A stretch of DNA of 64,000 nucleotides from Prevotella sp. khp7 (lineage in GTDB: Bacteria > Bacteroidota > Bacteroidia > Bacteroidales > Bacteroidaceae): the NCBI RefSeq assembly GCF_900109055.1, contig NZ_FOIV01000003.1, positions 62,001-126,000 of the forward strand, given 5' to 3'. The translations under genes were made by a program, and so were the position numbers. Below the pieces are notes generated by a model, which was not told the origin of the DNA, made no database searches, and was given only the letters and a program-made list of their open reading frames with translations. How positions within the stretch are numbered: position 1 is the first letter of the stretch; each line of letters starts with the position of its first letter. Below, one piece after another: positions 8,126-16,599 of this stretch.

Positions 8126-10264
8126 TTATTTGTTATTTGCAATGCGTCGCGAATGAATCCAACGCAGGATAGCATCATAGATACTCTTTTCTTCATGGTG
8201 CTGAGCTTCAGTGAAACTCATTCGTTCATCCTTGGTATTTCCATACTGATCGGGGAAAATAATCATCAGGTTCTTACCTGAGAAATGCTTTTGAAGTTCA
8301 TCAGGCAATCGTTCGAGCGCATTTTTATAGGAAATGGTGCCTTTACGTGCAGTGATGACTACAAAGAGGTGGTCGGATGCAATACCTGAAGCCAATTGGG
8401 GAAGCTCATTCCAATGGGCCATGGATGTGTACTCTGCCCTGACATTGGGATGGCGGTTGTTGATATATTCTTTGATGAGTATGAGTGATTCATTACGCCC
8501 ATGGAACTGGATGCGGCAGTCGAGTTGTCCAGCCAGTCGGCTCAGACGCTCCAACCATCGGTGGAATCCTGGTTCAAACTCTGCTCTAGATGGTACGGCA
8601 ACCTGAATGCGACGCAGAGTGGACATCGGTTGAACGAAACGCGTGAGGATAATCTGACGGTTCAGACCATTATAAAGACTCTGTATGAAATCACCCCAGA
8701 AGCGGGGGCTGATATCAGTATGCACATGCATACCCATGATAATTTCGGAGCAGGCAAACTCACGGAAAGCATGCTTAATGCCGTTGGCGATGTTGGTGGC
8801 CAATCGCACCTGTGTCTGAACTTTTACCTCAGAAGCACTGGCCGTCTGTTGTAACTTCTCGAGCAGTCGCAAACCCTGTTCACGTGCCTTGTTGCTATTC
8901 TGGTCGTCGTAAACTACGTTGAGAGCCACTAGTTCACGGTTCAATCGCTGATTTCGCATAAACATCGACAAATAGAGCAGATGCGGGGCTATCTCCGGAT
9001 ATTTTACACAGAGCAGTATCTTCTCATCGTCATCTTTTGGCATCTCGGCCTGTAAATGACTCTTCTCCTGAATGATAATCTGCTTGGATGCATGTTCGGT
9101 CATGATGGTACTGATGATGCATGTGCAGAGAATCATGATGACGACACCGTTAAGCATATCGTTGTTGACAAGATACTGTCCGGGGGCTACTTCGAGACGC
9201 ATGCCAACCATCACCATAGCGATAGCGCCTGCTGCATGAGCAGAAGTGAGGCCGAACATCATGTTCCCATCGGCTTTTGTCAGACGGAAGATGAGGCTTG
9301 AGATGTAGGCAGCCACAGCCTTACCGAATGTACCGAAGAATACAATCAGAAATACTACCCACAGCACGTCGATGCCCGTAAAGAGCGTGCGCACATTGAT
9401 AAGCATGCCTACACCGATCAGAAAATAGGGAATGAAGATGGCGTTACCGATAAATTCGATGCGGTTCATCAAAGGGGATACATGGGGAATATATCTGTTG
9501 AGTATCAAACCGGAGAAGAATGCTCCGAAGATGCCTTCGAGACCGATGAGCGAGGTCAGAGCGGCACTGAGGAACATGATGGCCATTACAAAGATGTACT
9601 GCATCACCGCATCACTATATCGGCGAAGGAAATAACGTGTGACCTTTGGGATGAGAATGATACTACCTACACAGAAAGCCGCGAACTTGAGCACAAAGAG
9701 CATCCAGAACATGATGCCGCTGTCGCGACTGAACGAGCCAGAGAGAGCGGCCAGCATCACCAAAGCCATGAACAGCGAGATCATGGACGACCCTACGCTG
9801 AGGGCTACGCTAGAGTGGCGTTGCAGGCCATAGCGTCCGATGATGGGGTAGGCTATCAGAGTGTTTGAAGCCATGATACATCCCAACAGGAAAGAGGCAG
9901 TACTAGAGTATCCCAGCATGGTGATGGCCATGATGTAGGTGAGAATCAGGGGTATGAGACATGTCAGTAGTCCAAAGAAGAAAAACCTGCGGGAGTGTTT
10001 CTTCACACCTTCCATATCCATCTCCAGTCCAGCCAGGAACATGATATAATACAGACCTACACGGCCGAAGAGTTCAAAAGAGTTGTCGCGCTCCAGAATG
10101 TTGAAGCCATATTGCCCGATAACCACACCTGCCAGCACCATACCGATGATGTGGGGAATGCGCAACTTACTCATCACGATAGGCGCAAAGAGGATAATCA
10201 GCAACACCACAAAGAAGATTAATGTGGGGTCGGTTATTGGCAGATATGCAGTTAATATTGTCAT
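8126..10264 (-). CDS. CPA2-type cation:proton antiporter with C-terminal USP-like region
   Basis: 712 residues. The N-terminal ~400 residues are about a dozen hydrophobic segments of the Na+/H+ exchanger fold (RIPHIIGMVLAGVVIGQYG, FLAGLEMDM, GIFGAFFSGLIL). The soluble C-terminal ~290 residues look like one or two universal-stress-protein-type domains, as in many Bacteroidetes antiporters. It exchanges H+ for Na+ or K+ at the inner membrane. The reading frame stays open upstream into asd on the opposite strand, but ATG at 10264 is the supported start because a TACCTTTG box lies only 8 bases before it. It leads an operon with the LolD-like and CvfB-like genes. Confidence 0.9.
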   Translation of the reverse strand: MTILTAYLPITDPTLIFFVVLLIILFAPIVMSKLRIPHIIGMVLAGVVIGQYGFNILERDNSFELFGRVGLYYIMFLAGLEMDMEGVKKHSRRFFFFGLLTCLIPLILTYIMAITMLGYSSTASFLLGCIMASNTLIAYPIIGRYGLQRHSSVALSVGSSMISLFMALVMLAALSGSFSRDSGIMFWMLFVLKFAAFCVGSIILIPKVTRYFLRRYSDAVMQYIFVMAIMFLSAALTSLIGLEGIFGAFFSGLILNRYIPHVSPLMNRIEFIGNAIFIPYFLIGVGMLINVRTLFTGIDVLWVVFLIVFFGTFGKAVAAYISSLIFRLTKADGNMMFGLTSAHAAGAIAMVMVGMRLEVAPGQYLVNNDMLNGVVIMILCTCIISTIMTEHASKQIIIQEKSHLQAEMPKDDDEKILLCVKYPEIAPHLLYLSMFMRNQRLNRELVALNVVYDDQNSNKAREQGLRLLEKLQQTASASEVKVQTQVRLATNIANGIKHAFREFACSEIIMGMHVHTDISPRFWGDFIQSLYNGLNRQIILTRFVQPMSTLRRIQVAVPSRAEFEPGFHRWLERLSRLAGQLDCRIQFHGRNESLILIKEYINNRHPNVRAEYTSMAHWNELPQLASGIASDHLFVVITARKGTISYKNALERLPDELQKHFSGKNLMIIFPDQYGNTKDERMSFTEAQHHEEKSIYDAILRWIHSRRIANNK

Positions 10265-10272
10265 TCTGTGTG

Positions 10273-10280
10273 CAAAGGTA
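10273..10280 (-). promoter_or_regulatory. -7 element of the antiporter operon
   Basis: TACCTTTG on the minus strand, ending 8 bases before the start codon. This implies a leader of only a few nucleotides. Confidence 0.7.
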
Positions 10281-10323
10281 CGAATTTTTTTGCCAGAATG
10301 ACATGGATTACATGGATTTTTTG

Positions 10324-10331
10324 TAATTTTG
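10324..10331 (+). promoter_or_regulatory. -7 element of asd
   Basis: TAATTTTG, 36 bases before the asd start codon. It is divergent from the antiporter promoter. Confidence 0.7.
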
Positions 10332-10367
10332 CAGCCAAAATGTAAATCATTAAAAGAATAAGGCAAG

Positions 10368-11381
10368 ATGAAAGTAGCAATTGTTGGTGCAAGCGGTGCG
10401 GTAGGACAAGAGTTCCTTCGCATTCTCGCTGAGCGTAATTTTCCGATGGATGAACTGGTGTTGTTTGGCTCTGAGCGTAGCGCAGGTAAGAAATACACCT
10501 TCAAGGGTAAGGAGATTGAGGTGAAGTTACTTCAGCATAACGATGACTTCAAGGATGTTGATATCGCCTTTACCAGTGCTGGTGCTGGTACGTCGAAGGA
10601 GTTTGCAGAGACCATCACCAAGTATGGTGCTGTGATGATTGACAACTCAAGTGCATTCCGTATGGAGGATGATGTTCCCTTGGTAGTGCCTGAGTGCAAT
10701 GCTGAGGATGCACTGAATCGCCCCCGTGGCATCATTGCCAATCCTAACTGTACCACAATCATGATGGTTGTAGTTCTCCAGCCGCTGGAAAAGATCTCTC
10801 ATATCAAGCGCATCCATGTTGCTTCTTATCAGAGTGCTTCGGGTGCTGGTGCGGCAGCCATGGCTGAGTTGCAGCAGCAGTATAAGGAGATGGTTGAAGA
10901 GGGCGAGGTGAAGACCGTCAAGAAGTTTGCCCATCAGTTGGCCTATAACGTTATTCCTCAGATTGACGTGTTCCAGCCCAATGGCTATACGAAGGAGGAA
11001 ATGAAGATGTACAACGAGACTCGTAAAATCATGCATACCGATGCCAAGTGCTCGGCTATGTGTGTGCGTGTGTCGTCACTGCGCTCACATTCTGAGAGTG
11101 TATGGATTGAGACCGAGAAGCCCATCAGCGTCGAGGAGGCTCAGAAAGCAATTGCCGCTGCGCCTGGTTGTACTCTGAAGGATGATCCTACGACGTTGAC
11201 ATATCCCATGCCGCTCGAGACTGCTGGCAAGGATGATGTATATGTAGGTCGTATTCGTAAGGATATCAGTGATGAAAACGGACTTACCTTCTGGCTCTCT
11301 GGCGACCAGATTCGTAAGGGTGCAGCCCTGAATGCCGTACAGATTGCTGAATATCTTGTAAAAGTAGGTAATGTTAAGTAA
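10368..11381 (+). CDS. asd: aspartate-semialdehyde dehydrogenase
   Basis: 337 residues. It reduces aspartyl phosphate to aspartate semialdehyde with NADPH, on the path to lysine/diaminopimelate, threonine and methionine. The N-terminal [14 protein letters not shown] is the NADP-binding loop, NPNCTTIMM holds the catalytic cysteine, and [12 protein letters not shown] follows in the C-terminal half. Length is normal. The stop overlaps the start of a downstream lipoprotein gene by 11 bases, and a strong terminator begins 10 bases after the stop. Confidence 0.97.
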   Translation: MKVAIVGASGAVGQEFLRILAERNFPMDELVLFGSERSAGKKYTFKGKEIEVKLLQHNDDFKDVDIAFTSAGAGTSKEFAETITKYGAVMIDNSSAFRMEDDVPLVVPECNAEDALNRPRGIIANPNCTTIMMVVVLQPLEKISHIKRIHVASYQSASGAGAAAMAELQQQYKEMVEEGEVKTVKKFAHQLAYNVIPQIDVFQPNGYTKEEMKMYNETRKIMHTDAKCSAMCVRVSSLRSHSESVWIETEKPISVEEAQKAIAAAPGCTLKDDPTTLTYPMPLETAGKDDVYVGRIRKDISDENGLTFWLSGDQIRKGAALNAVQIAEYLVKVGNVK

Positions 11382-11856
11382 ACAACTTATAAACAAGGTA
11401 GCCTGTTTGGCTACCTTGTTTTTTCTTCTTGGCTGCGGCACAGGTGATGATGATGGTCGTCGTTTGGGCGATTTCATTGTTGGTACTTGGCAAAGGGGCT
11501 GGGGTGAAGGCGATGTGGTCATCGAAGGAAACACAGACCTGGAACCGGAAAACCTTGCCTATGACAAGTTTATGTTTCGTGCTGATGGTTCCTATAATGG
11601 TATGATGCGGAAGGGGACGTTCTCTTCGTGGAACCAGTTTGGCCATCTTGTTTATGAAGGTACTTATCAGTGCGACAATAACAATCTGAAACTGGAATAT
11701 CTCGATGAGAACGGGACAGAACAGAAAGTCCTGGCCCAAGTCGTCACGTTTACGGATGATACTATATGGTTACGCTATGAGAATGGGGAGTATCACGTGA
11801 CGGTGACCTTTGTCATTCGCAAAGGTTATTCCTCATCTTCCACCTCGTCTTTGTGA
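11371..11856 (+). CDS. small putative lipoprotein overlapping the asd terminator
   Basis: 161 residues of unknown function. The start gives a lipoprotein signal peptide ([14 protein letters not shown]) with Cys22 as the lipidation site, followed by an acidic stretch and a small beta-rich domain containing GTWQRG and DGSYNG, reminiscent of lipocalin-like Bacteroidetes lipoproteins. The ATG lies within the last codons of asd. A perfect terminator hairpin (11391-11421) is part of the signal-peptide codons, so expression probably needs ribosomes arriving from asd. No own promoter is visible. The last 31 bases overlap the end of the convergent DUF4249 gene. Confidence 0.7.
   Translation: MLSKQLINKVACLATLFFLLGCGTGDDDGRRLGDFIVGTWQRGWGEGDVVIEGNTDLEPENLAYDKFMFRADGSYNGMMRKGTFSSWNQFGHLVYEGTYQCDNNNLKLEYLDENGTEQKVLAQVVTFTDDTIWLRYENGEYHVTVTFVIRKGYSSSSTSSL
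11391..11424 (+). terminator. asd terminator embedded in the next gene's signal-peptide codons
   Basis: A 13-bp perfect stem (11391-11403 with 11409-11421), loop TGTTT, and a run of six T residues ending at 11424. It lies inside codons 7-18 of the lipoprotein at 11371. Confidence 0.85.
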
Positions 11857-12617
11857 TAAACTCTTTCGAAGGAAAACTCGCTATGGGCTGAGAAATAGCC
11901 TAAGCATCCCCCTGCAAAATTGTTAATAGGGTTAGTGCCCGTCTCGTCCATCTGCTCCATGGAGTATAGATAGTCGTATGCCCGTTGGTCGATGGCACGT
12001 ACCACGATGTGCAGGACCTCTCCCTCGTGGAGCACGTCCTCGTCATTGCTGCCTTCTTGGAATAAACCGAACAACTGTTGCAGTTCCTTGTTGGGATTGG
12101 TGTCATCTTTCAAAACCGACCAGCGATAACCTGTCTTATTACGGTAGATGTGTACGAAATACCAGTTGGCCTCGTTGGGAATATCTTGTAGGCGGATGTC
12201 GCCGAGGATGTAGTTCTCTGAAAGGATCTTCTTTCTGACAATACGGAAGCTGTTCATCACTGGCAGTCGTTGCATGGTTGATGAGGAGGTGAAGTGCTCG
12301 CCGCCTACACGTACATCTATATGATAAGTGATGCCAGGTTTGCCCGTGAGCGCTGAGGTGTAGTAACCGTTTTTGCTAAAGGGTATGCTCTCGTTGGTCC
12401 CGTCGTCGCCTGTAATGACTACTGTGGCGTCGTTGATGTTGCTCACGGTAGAGTTGTCATCCATGGCATTGGTTTGGCTGATGCGTACCGTGGTACCTGT
12501 ATTGGTGACCGATGCCTCAACCACATAGCGCTTCTCTGCCTTGTGATAGTCAATGTCAATGTCCTTTTCGCAGGAGGTCAGACATAGGAGCATAAGAACA
12601 TATTTCAGCCACTTCAT
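11826..12617 (-). CDS. DUF4249-type outer-membrane lipoprotein
   Basis: 263 residues. The signal peptide MKWLKYVLMLLCLTSC ends in a lipobox with the lipidated Cys16, followed by a beta-rich domain that opens like DUF4249 proteins (YVVEASVTNTGTTVRISQT). Such proteins are regularly paired with a TonB-dependent receptor and thought to assist it at the cell surface. It starts 4 bases after the receptor's stop codon at 12622, so the two are one operon. An upstream in-frame extension exists but overlaps the receptor gene and lacks a signal peptide. The substrate is unknown. Confidence 0.85.
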   Translation of the reverse strand: MKWLKYVLMLLCLTSCEKDIDIDYHKAEKRYVVEASVTNTGTTVRISQTNAMDDNSTVSNINDATVVITGDDGTNESIPFSKNGYYTSALTGKPGITYHIDVRVGGEHFTSSSTMQRLPVMNSFRIVRKKILSENYILGDIRLQDIPNEANWYFVHIYRNKTGYRWSVLKDDTNPNKELQQLFGLFQEGSNDEDVLHEGEVLHIVVRAIDQRAYDYLYSMEQMDETGTNPINNFAGGCLGYFSAHSEFSFERVYHKDEVEDEE

Positions 12618-12621
12618 ATTT

Positions 12622-14679
12622 TCAGAATTTGATGTTAAATGATACACTTGGTACAATGCCGAAGAGCGAATATTGCACAGCTCTTGTACGGGCCCCGTTC
12701 TCGCTGTCCTCGAAGTTGATGAGATACGGATTGTAGTGGTTATAGAGATTGTAGATGCTGAAAGCCCACTCTTTTGTGTGACGTCTGTAGTGCTTGCTCC
12801 ACACGGCACTCACGTCGAGGTGGTGATAGTCGGGGGCGCGATAGCCGTTACGCTCGGTGTAGTAGTAAATCCAGTTGTCCTCTATCTGGTATTTTCCGCT
12901 GGGCGCCGTGAATGCCTGTCCGCTGTTGAATACCCATGAGGCGCTCATCGACCATCGTTTGTTAAGTCGATACAAGGCCACGATGTTTATGTCGTGACGG
13001 CGGTCGTTGCTGGCGTCATACCATTTCCCGTTGTTCACTCCGTCAATCTGCGTCTTCGACCATGCGAGGGTGTAGCTGGCCCAGCCCGTCAGCCGACCAC
13101 TGTTCTTGCGGGCACTCAGCTCGAAGCCGTAGCTCTTGCCCTGGCCAGGCAGCACCAGGCGTTCAATCTCTATCTCACTGCCAAACGACTTGCCGTCACG
13201 ATAGTCGAGCACGTTGTCGATGTGGCGGTAGTAAGTCTCTAAAGAGAAGTCGTACATCTGCGAGGGCGTCATCATATAGAAACCCGCGCTCACCTGGTCG
13301 GCCACCTCGGGCTTCACGATGTTACTGCTCATGGTGTAGCGGTCGAAGGGGGTAGAGGTGCTCTGGTTCCTGATGGCGTGCAGGTTCTGCGATGTGCGTG
13401 CGTAGCCCAGTTTTACGCTTGTCAGCTCCGACGTCTTCAGGTTCATGCTCAGGCGAGGCTCCAGCGTGAGGTGGGTCTTCACGATTTCGTTCTTATCATA
13501 GTTGTAATACCAGTCGATGGTGCCATCGGGAGCGATGTCATAGTAGAGTGAGCCGCCCAGTGGAGAGAAAGCGTTGAGGCGTAAGCCTGCTGATATGTTT
13601 ACCTTGGAGCCTATGGGGAAGGTCATGTTCACCCAGGCGGCATTCTCCCAGGCTCTGCGCTGCTCCTTCTCGTGGAGTGTCACTTGCTGCCACTCTGCCG
13701 ACTTCACGTTCATCAATACTGACTGCAGTCCGGCGTCTATCACGTTCTTACCCAGAGCCAGATGGAAGTCCTGACGGAAGCCCGTCTGACGGATATGCCC
13801 TGAGAACCAGATATTCATGTCGAGGATGTCTATACCGTTGTCAGTACCATAGCCGCTATAATATAAGGTGGATTGAGCGTGTGAGTCGTCAGTGAAGTGG
13901 TGCAGCCACTTCAGACTGGCCGACAGGTTGCTCCATCGGATGTCGGCCATATCGTTGATAGCTGTGCGGTCGCGGCCTGTGAAGAAATTCAGGAAGAGCT
14001 GGTTGCGGCGGTTGATGGTCCAGTCGGCCTTGGCATTCACGTCGTAGAAGTAGAGCGTGTTGTTACGGAAGTTGTCCGTCAACTTCAGAAACATGTCCAT
14101 ATACGACCTTCGGGCTGTGACGAGCAACGAGGCCTTGTCTTTTACGATGGGGCCCTCGATGGTGGCTTTAGCTGCCAACAGCCCGATGCTCAATCCTCCA
14201 TGGTACTCTTGCTTATGGCCTGTGCGGCTCGTTACGTCGAGCACAGCCGACGAGGCATCGCCATACTGAGCGGGCAGCATGCCTTTATATAAGGTGGCGG
14301 CAGCCAAGGCATCGTCGTTGAAGGCAGAGAAGAGTCCGCCCAAATGGCCCACGTTGTATACAGGCGCCAAGTCCAGGAGTATCAGATTCTGAGCGGCCGT
14401 TCCGCCTCTCACCTGGAATCCGCTGGAGGCGTCGCTCTCTGCCTTTACACCAGGCAGCAGCTGGATGCTGCGCATAATGTCGCGATTGCCAAAAAGCTGA
14501 GGCGAGGCAGTGAGCTCCTTCAGCTTTAGCTGTTCGGCTCCTGTCTGTACCTGTCCGATACGCAGACTGGCAGAGTTAGAGGTTACCACCACCTCATCCA
14601 GACGCTCCGTTCGGATGGTGTCGCTCTCTGCCACAGGTATGGCCAACAGGGTCGCAAGCAGGGTGTTAAGTGCAAACAT
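12622..14679 (-). CDS. TonB-dependent receptor
   Basis: 685 residues. After a signal peptide (MFALNTLLATLLAIPVAES) the plug domain begins directly with a TonB-box-like LDEVVVTSN, with no carboxypeptidase-like domain. The plug holds GGTAAQNLILLDLAPVYNVGHLGG. The rest is a 22-strand-type barrel ending in the aromatic residue F expected for BAM assembly (VSFNIKF). It imports a substrate across the outer membrane with TonB energy, partnered by the DUF4249 lipoprotein. The start at 14679 is chosen because it gives the signal peptide; the -7 box is just 5 bases upstream. The substrate cannot be told. Confidence 0.92.
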   Translation of the reverse strand: MFALNTLLATLLAIPVAESDTIRTERLDEVVVTSNSASLRIGQVQTGAEQLKLKELTASPQLFGNRDIMRSIQLLPGVKAESDASSGFQVRGGTAAQNLILLDLAPVYNVGHLGGLFSAFNDDALAAATLYKGMLPAQYGDASSAVLDVTSRTGHKQEYHGGLSIGLLAAKATIEGPIVKDKASLLVTARRSYMDMFLKLTDNFRNNTLYFYDVNAKADWTINRRNQLFLNFFTGRDRTAINDMADIRWSNLSASLKWLHHFTDDSHAQSTLYYSGYGTDNGIDILDMNIWFSGHIRQTGFRQDFHLALGKNVIDAGLQSVLMNVKSAEWQQVTLHEKEQRRAWENAAWVNMTFPIGSKVNISAGLRLNAFSPLGGSLYYDIAPDGTIDWYYNYDKNEIVKTHLTLEPRLSMNLKTSELTSVKLGYARTSQNLHAIRNQSTSTPFDRYTMSSNIVKPEVADQVSAGFYMMTPSQMYDFSLETYYRHIDNVLDYRDGKSFGSEIEIERLVLPGQGKSYGFELSARKNSGRLTGWASYTLAWSKTQIDGVNNGKWYDASNDRRHDINIVALYRLNKRWSMSASWVFNSGQAFTAPSGKYQIEDNWIYYYTERNGYRAPDYHHLDVSAVWSKHYRRHTKEWAFSIYNLYNHYNPYLINFEDSENGARTRAVQYSLFGIVPSVSFNIKF

Positions 14680-14684
14680 GGTTG

Positions 14685-14692
14685 CAAAGGTA
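14685..14692 (-). promoter_or_regulatory. -7 element of the TonB receptor operon
   Basis: TACCTTTG on the minus strand, 5 bases before the ATG at 14679. Confidence 0.7.
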
Positions 14693-14789
14693 CGATATTT
14701 TTCCAATACAAGGATGCTGTGTCGTTGAGATTTTTGATAAAAAAACAAAAAACTCTGTATCTCTGTGTCTTAGTGTTTCATATTTTACT

Positions 14790-14797
14790 TATCTTTG
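14790..14797 (+). promoter_or_regulatory. -7 element of the 14828 lipoprotein
   Basis: TATCTTTG, 30 bases before the start codon. Confidence 0.65.
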
Positions 14798-14827
14798 CAC
14801 CCAACATCATCTATAAAACAATAACGT

Positions 14828-15298
14828 ATGAAGAAGATTCTTGTAGCCGTCATGGCGTTAGTGGCGCTTTGCGCTTGTAACAGTGGAGAGAAGAAAGACC
14901 TGTCTTATCGCGGCCTGTCGATGGGACTGCCTTTTCAGACATTTATCGACTCACTCGCGGCTCGTGGCTTTGCCATCGACTCTGCCAAGACCGATTCTGC
15001 CTTCCAGATGGTGGTGATGGGAAGCGATGCTGTGCGCTATCGCCTGGTGATTGCCCAGAAGGACGGACAGGTGGCTGCTCTGCAGGAGAACTGGAATCTC
15101 CACTCCAACGACAGCACGCGCAAGTTGTGGCAGCAGATGCGCGACGAGTTTGAAAAGGAGCTTGGCGCATGGCCTAACATGCCGAAGCATGGCGACGACC
15201 ATAAGGTGGCTAAGTTTGAAGGCGAAGGCGGATTCATCACACTTACCCTCGAGAATACCTACAGACCCACCCTCGCCGTTCGCTACGACAGGAAATAA
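14828..15298 (+). CDS. small putative lipoprotein
   Basis: 156 residues. The signal peptide MKKILVAVMALVALCAC has a lipobox with Cys17, and the mature part (LSYRGLSMGLPFQTFIDSLAARGF) looks like a small Bacteroidetes periplasmic domain of unknown role that recurs in short lipoproteins. It is monocistronic: own promoter, and a terminator hairpin lies about 350 bases downstream at the far end of the dispersed 22-bp-phased element. No function can be assigned. Confidence 0.75.
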   Translation: MKKILVAVMALVALCACNSGEKKDLSYRGLSMGLPFQTFIDSLAARGFAIDSAKTDSAFQMVVMGSDAVRYRLVIAQKDGQVAALQENWNLHSNDSTRKLWQQMRDEFEKELGAWPNMPKHGDDHKVAKFEGEGGFITLTLENTYRPTLAVRYDRK

Positions 15299-15323
15299 TA
15301 TCTAATATTTCTTGACAAACAGC

Positions 15324-15700
15324 CTCTCAAAACTCGCGAATTAGTCAGCAGCCGGTCTGTTGACTGCAAATACGCGAGTTTTGAGGCGTTTTTGTAAGCT
15401 ATTGAGAACGTGACTGTTACGAAAACGGATAGTCTTTCGCCCTCGTAAAGACGTCATCTATCGGAACAAAACAACTTGTTTTGTACTCGAAGAGTCTATC
15501 TTTTCCATCTTTGGAAGCTATCTCCACAAAGGAAAAACAACTTGTTTTACCTGAAAAAACCTTGGGTTTGCCGTAAGGAAACCCTAAGTTTGTCGTAATA
15601 TAACCCGTAGTTTCCTTACGACAAACCCGTTTTCGGTCGGTATGAACCTAAAAAGCGCCTACCGCTGCTCTAGATTGAGCAAACCTGCAGGCGCTTTTTT
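15324..15700. repeat. dispersed 22-bp-phased palindrome element, copy A
   Basis: This ~377-bp intergenic stretch contains odd palindromes with centres at 15475, 15497, 15519, 15541, then a 33-bp step to 15574, 15596, 15618 and about 15640. The strongest are ACAAAACAACTTGTTTTGT (15466-15484) and AAAACAACTTGTTTT (15534-15548). The other half has the form GTTTnnncgnnnnnAAAC. Read in reverse complement it aligns nearly gap-free with 61287-61660 (position p matches 76988 minus p). A hand count gives 96 identical of 123 bases in 61504-61626. One end is a hairpin at 15650-15700. No coding function is supported. Confidence 0.85.
15650..15700. terminator. bidirectional terminator hairpin at the end of element A
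   Basis: Outer stem AAAAAGCGCCT / AGGCGCTTTTT with an inner TGCTC/GAGCA stem and T-rich ends on both strands. It can stop the lipoprotein transcript from the left and the cdsA transcript from the right, whose stop codon is 42 bases away. A related hairpin is at the matching end of copy C. Confidence 0.75.
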
Positions 15701-15741
15701 ATGCATGTTTTCTTTACAATTCGGTCAGGGTCTGTTGCCGC

Positions 15742-16599
15742 CTAGAATACAATCAGCGTGTAGAGATAGACGGTGGCGGCGGGGATGGCTAGAAGCGAGG
15801 AGTCGAAACGGTCGAGCATACCGCCATGGCCTGGAAGGATGTTGCCGCTGTCCTTGATGCCGAGAGTGCGCTTGAAAAGGCTCTCTATCAGGTCGCCCCA
15901 TGTGCCGAAGACGACAACCGTGAGACCGAGTCCCGCCCATTGGAAGGCTGAGAGCTGGAACTGATTGACGCCGTACTGTTCCGTGAGATGGCCTACAAGC
16001 AGGGCAATAGCCATCACGATGATGCCTCCGCCAATGCTGCCTTCCCATGACTTGCCTGGGGAGACACGGGGGAAGAGCTTATGACGCCCAAGGAGCGAAC
16101 CGCAGAGGTAGGCTCCCGTGTCGTTGAGCCAAAGGAACACGAACACCGATAGGGGTAGAATGGGGTCGTAGGTTACGTAGCCCTGTGGCGTTAAGTGGAA
16201 AGCGAGGACGTTGAGCAACGAGAAGGGCAGGGCGATGTAGAGCTGGCTCATCATCGTGTAGGCCCAGTCGTGGATGGGGTCCTCGTGCTTCAGGTAGAGC
16301 TCGGCCACCAGCAGATAGATGAGCGTAACCAGATAGGGGATGAACACGGCTGAGGGGGTCAGGTCGCTGCTGTAGCCTGCTACGGCGAGGAAGAAGTATA
16401 CACCTGCCACGGTAGAGATCATGCGGTTGGTGGTAATGGCCTCGCGCTGGTTCACCAAGCCGGTGAACTCCCAGATGGTGAGACCTGTAATCAAGGCAAA
16501 CAGCAACACCATCGCCTCGGGGTGAAGGAAGCTGGCCACGATGACAGCCACAAACAGAATACCTGTCAAGGCTCTTACAAAAAAGTTGTTCATTGTCAC
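15742..16599 (-). CDS. cdsA: phosphatidate cytidylyltransferase
   Basis: 285 residues, polytopic inner-membrane enzyme making CDP-diacylglycerol from phosphatidate and CTP, the branch point for all phospholipids; pssA and psd further along this window use its product. The hydrophobic segments are regularly spaced, and the C-terminal signature (VVFGTWGDLIESLFKRTLGI followed by KDSGNILPGHGGMLDRFDS) contains the family's conserved acidic residues. The start overlaps the ftsH stop by 4 bases, indicating coupled translation. Confidence 0.96.
   Translation of the reverse strand: MTMNNFFVRALTGILFVAVIVASFLHPEAMVLLFALITGLTIWEFTGLVNQREAITTNRMISTVAGVYFFLAVAGYSSDLTPSAVFIPYLVTLIYLLVAELYLKHEDPIHDWAYTMMSQLYIALPFSLLNVLAFHLTPQGYVTYDPILPLSVFVFLWLNDTGAYLCGSLLGRHKLFPRVSPGKSWEGSIGGGIIVMAIALLVGHLTEQYGVNQFQLSAFQWAGLGLTVVVFGTWGDLIESLFKRTLGIKDSGNILPGHGGMLDRFDSSLLAIPAATVYLYTLIVF

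Noticed and set aside
8334..8854. Plus-strand frames within the antiporter's C-terminal region
   Set aside because: They have no recognisable domains or start signals and overlap a well-supported minus-strand gene.
10265..10504. 80-residue N-terminal extension of the antiporter
   Set aside because: It lies antisense to asd and upstream of the promoter, with no family similarity. ATG 10264 was used.
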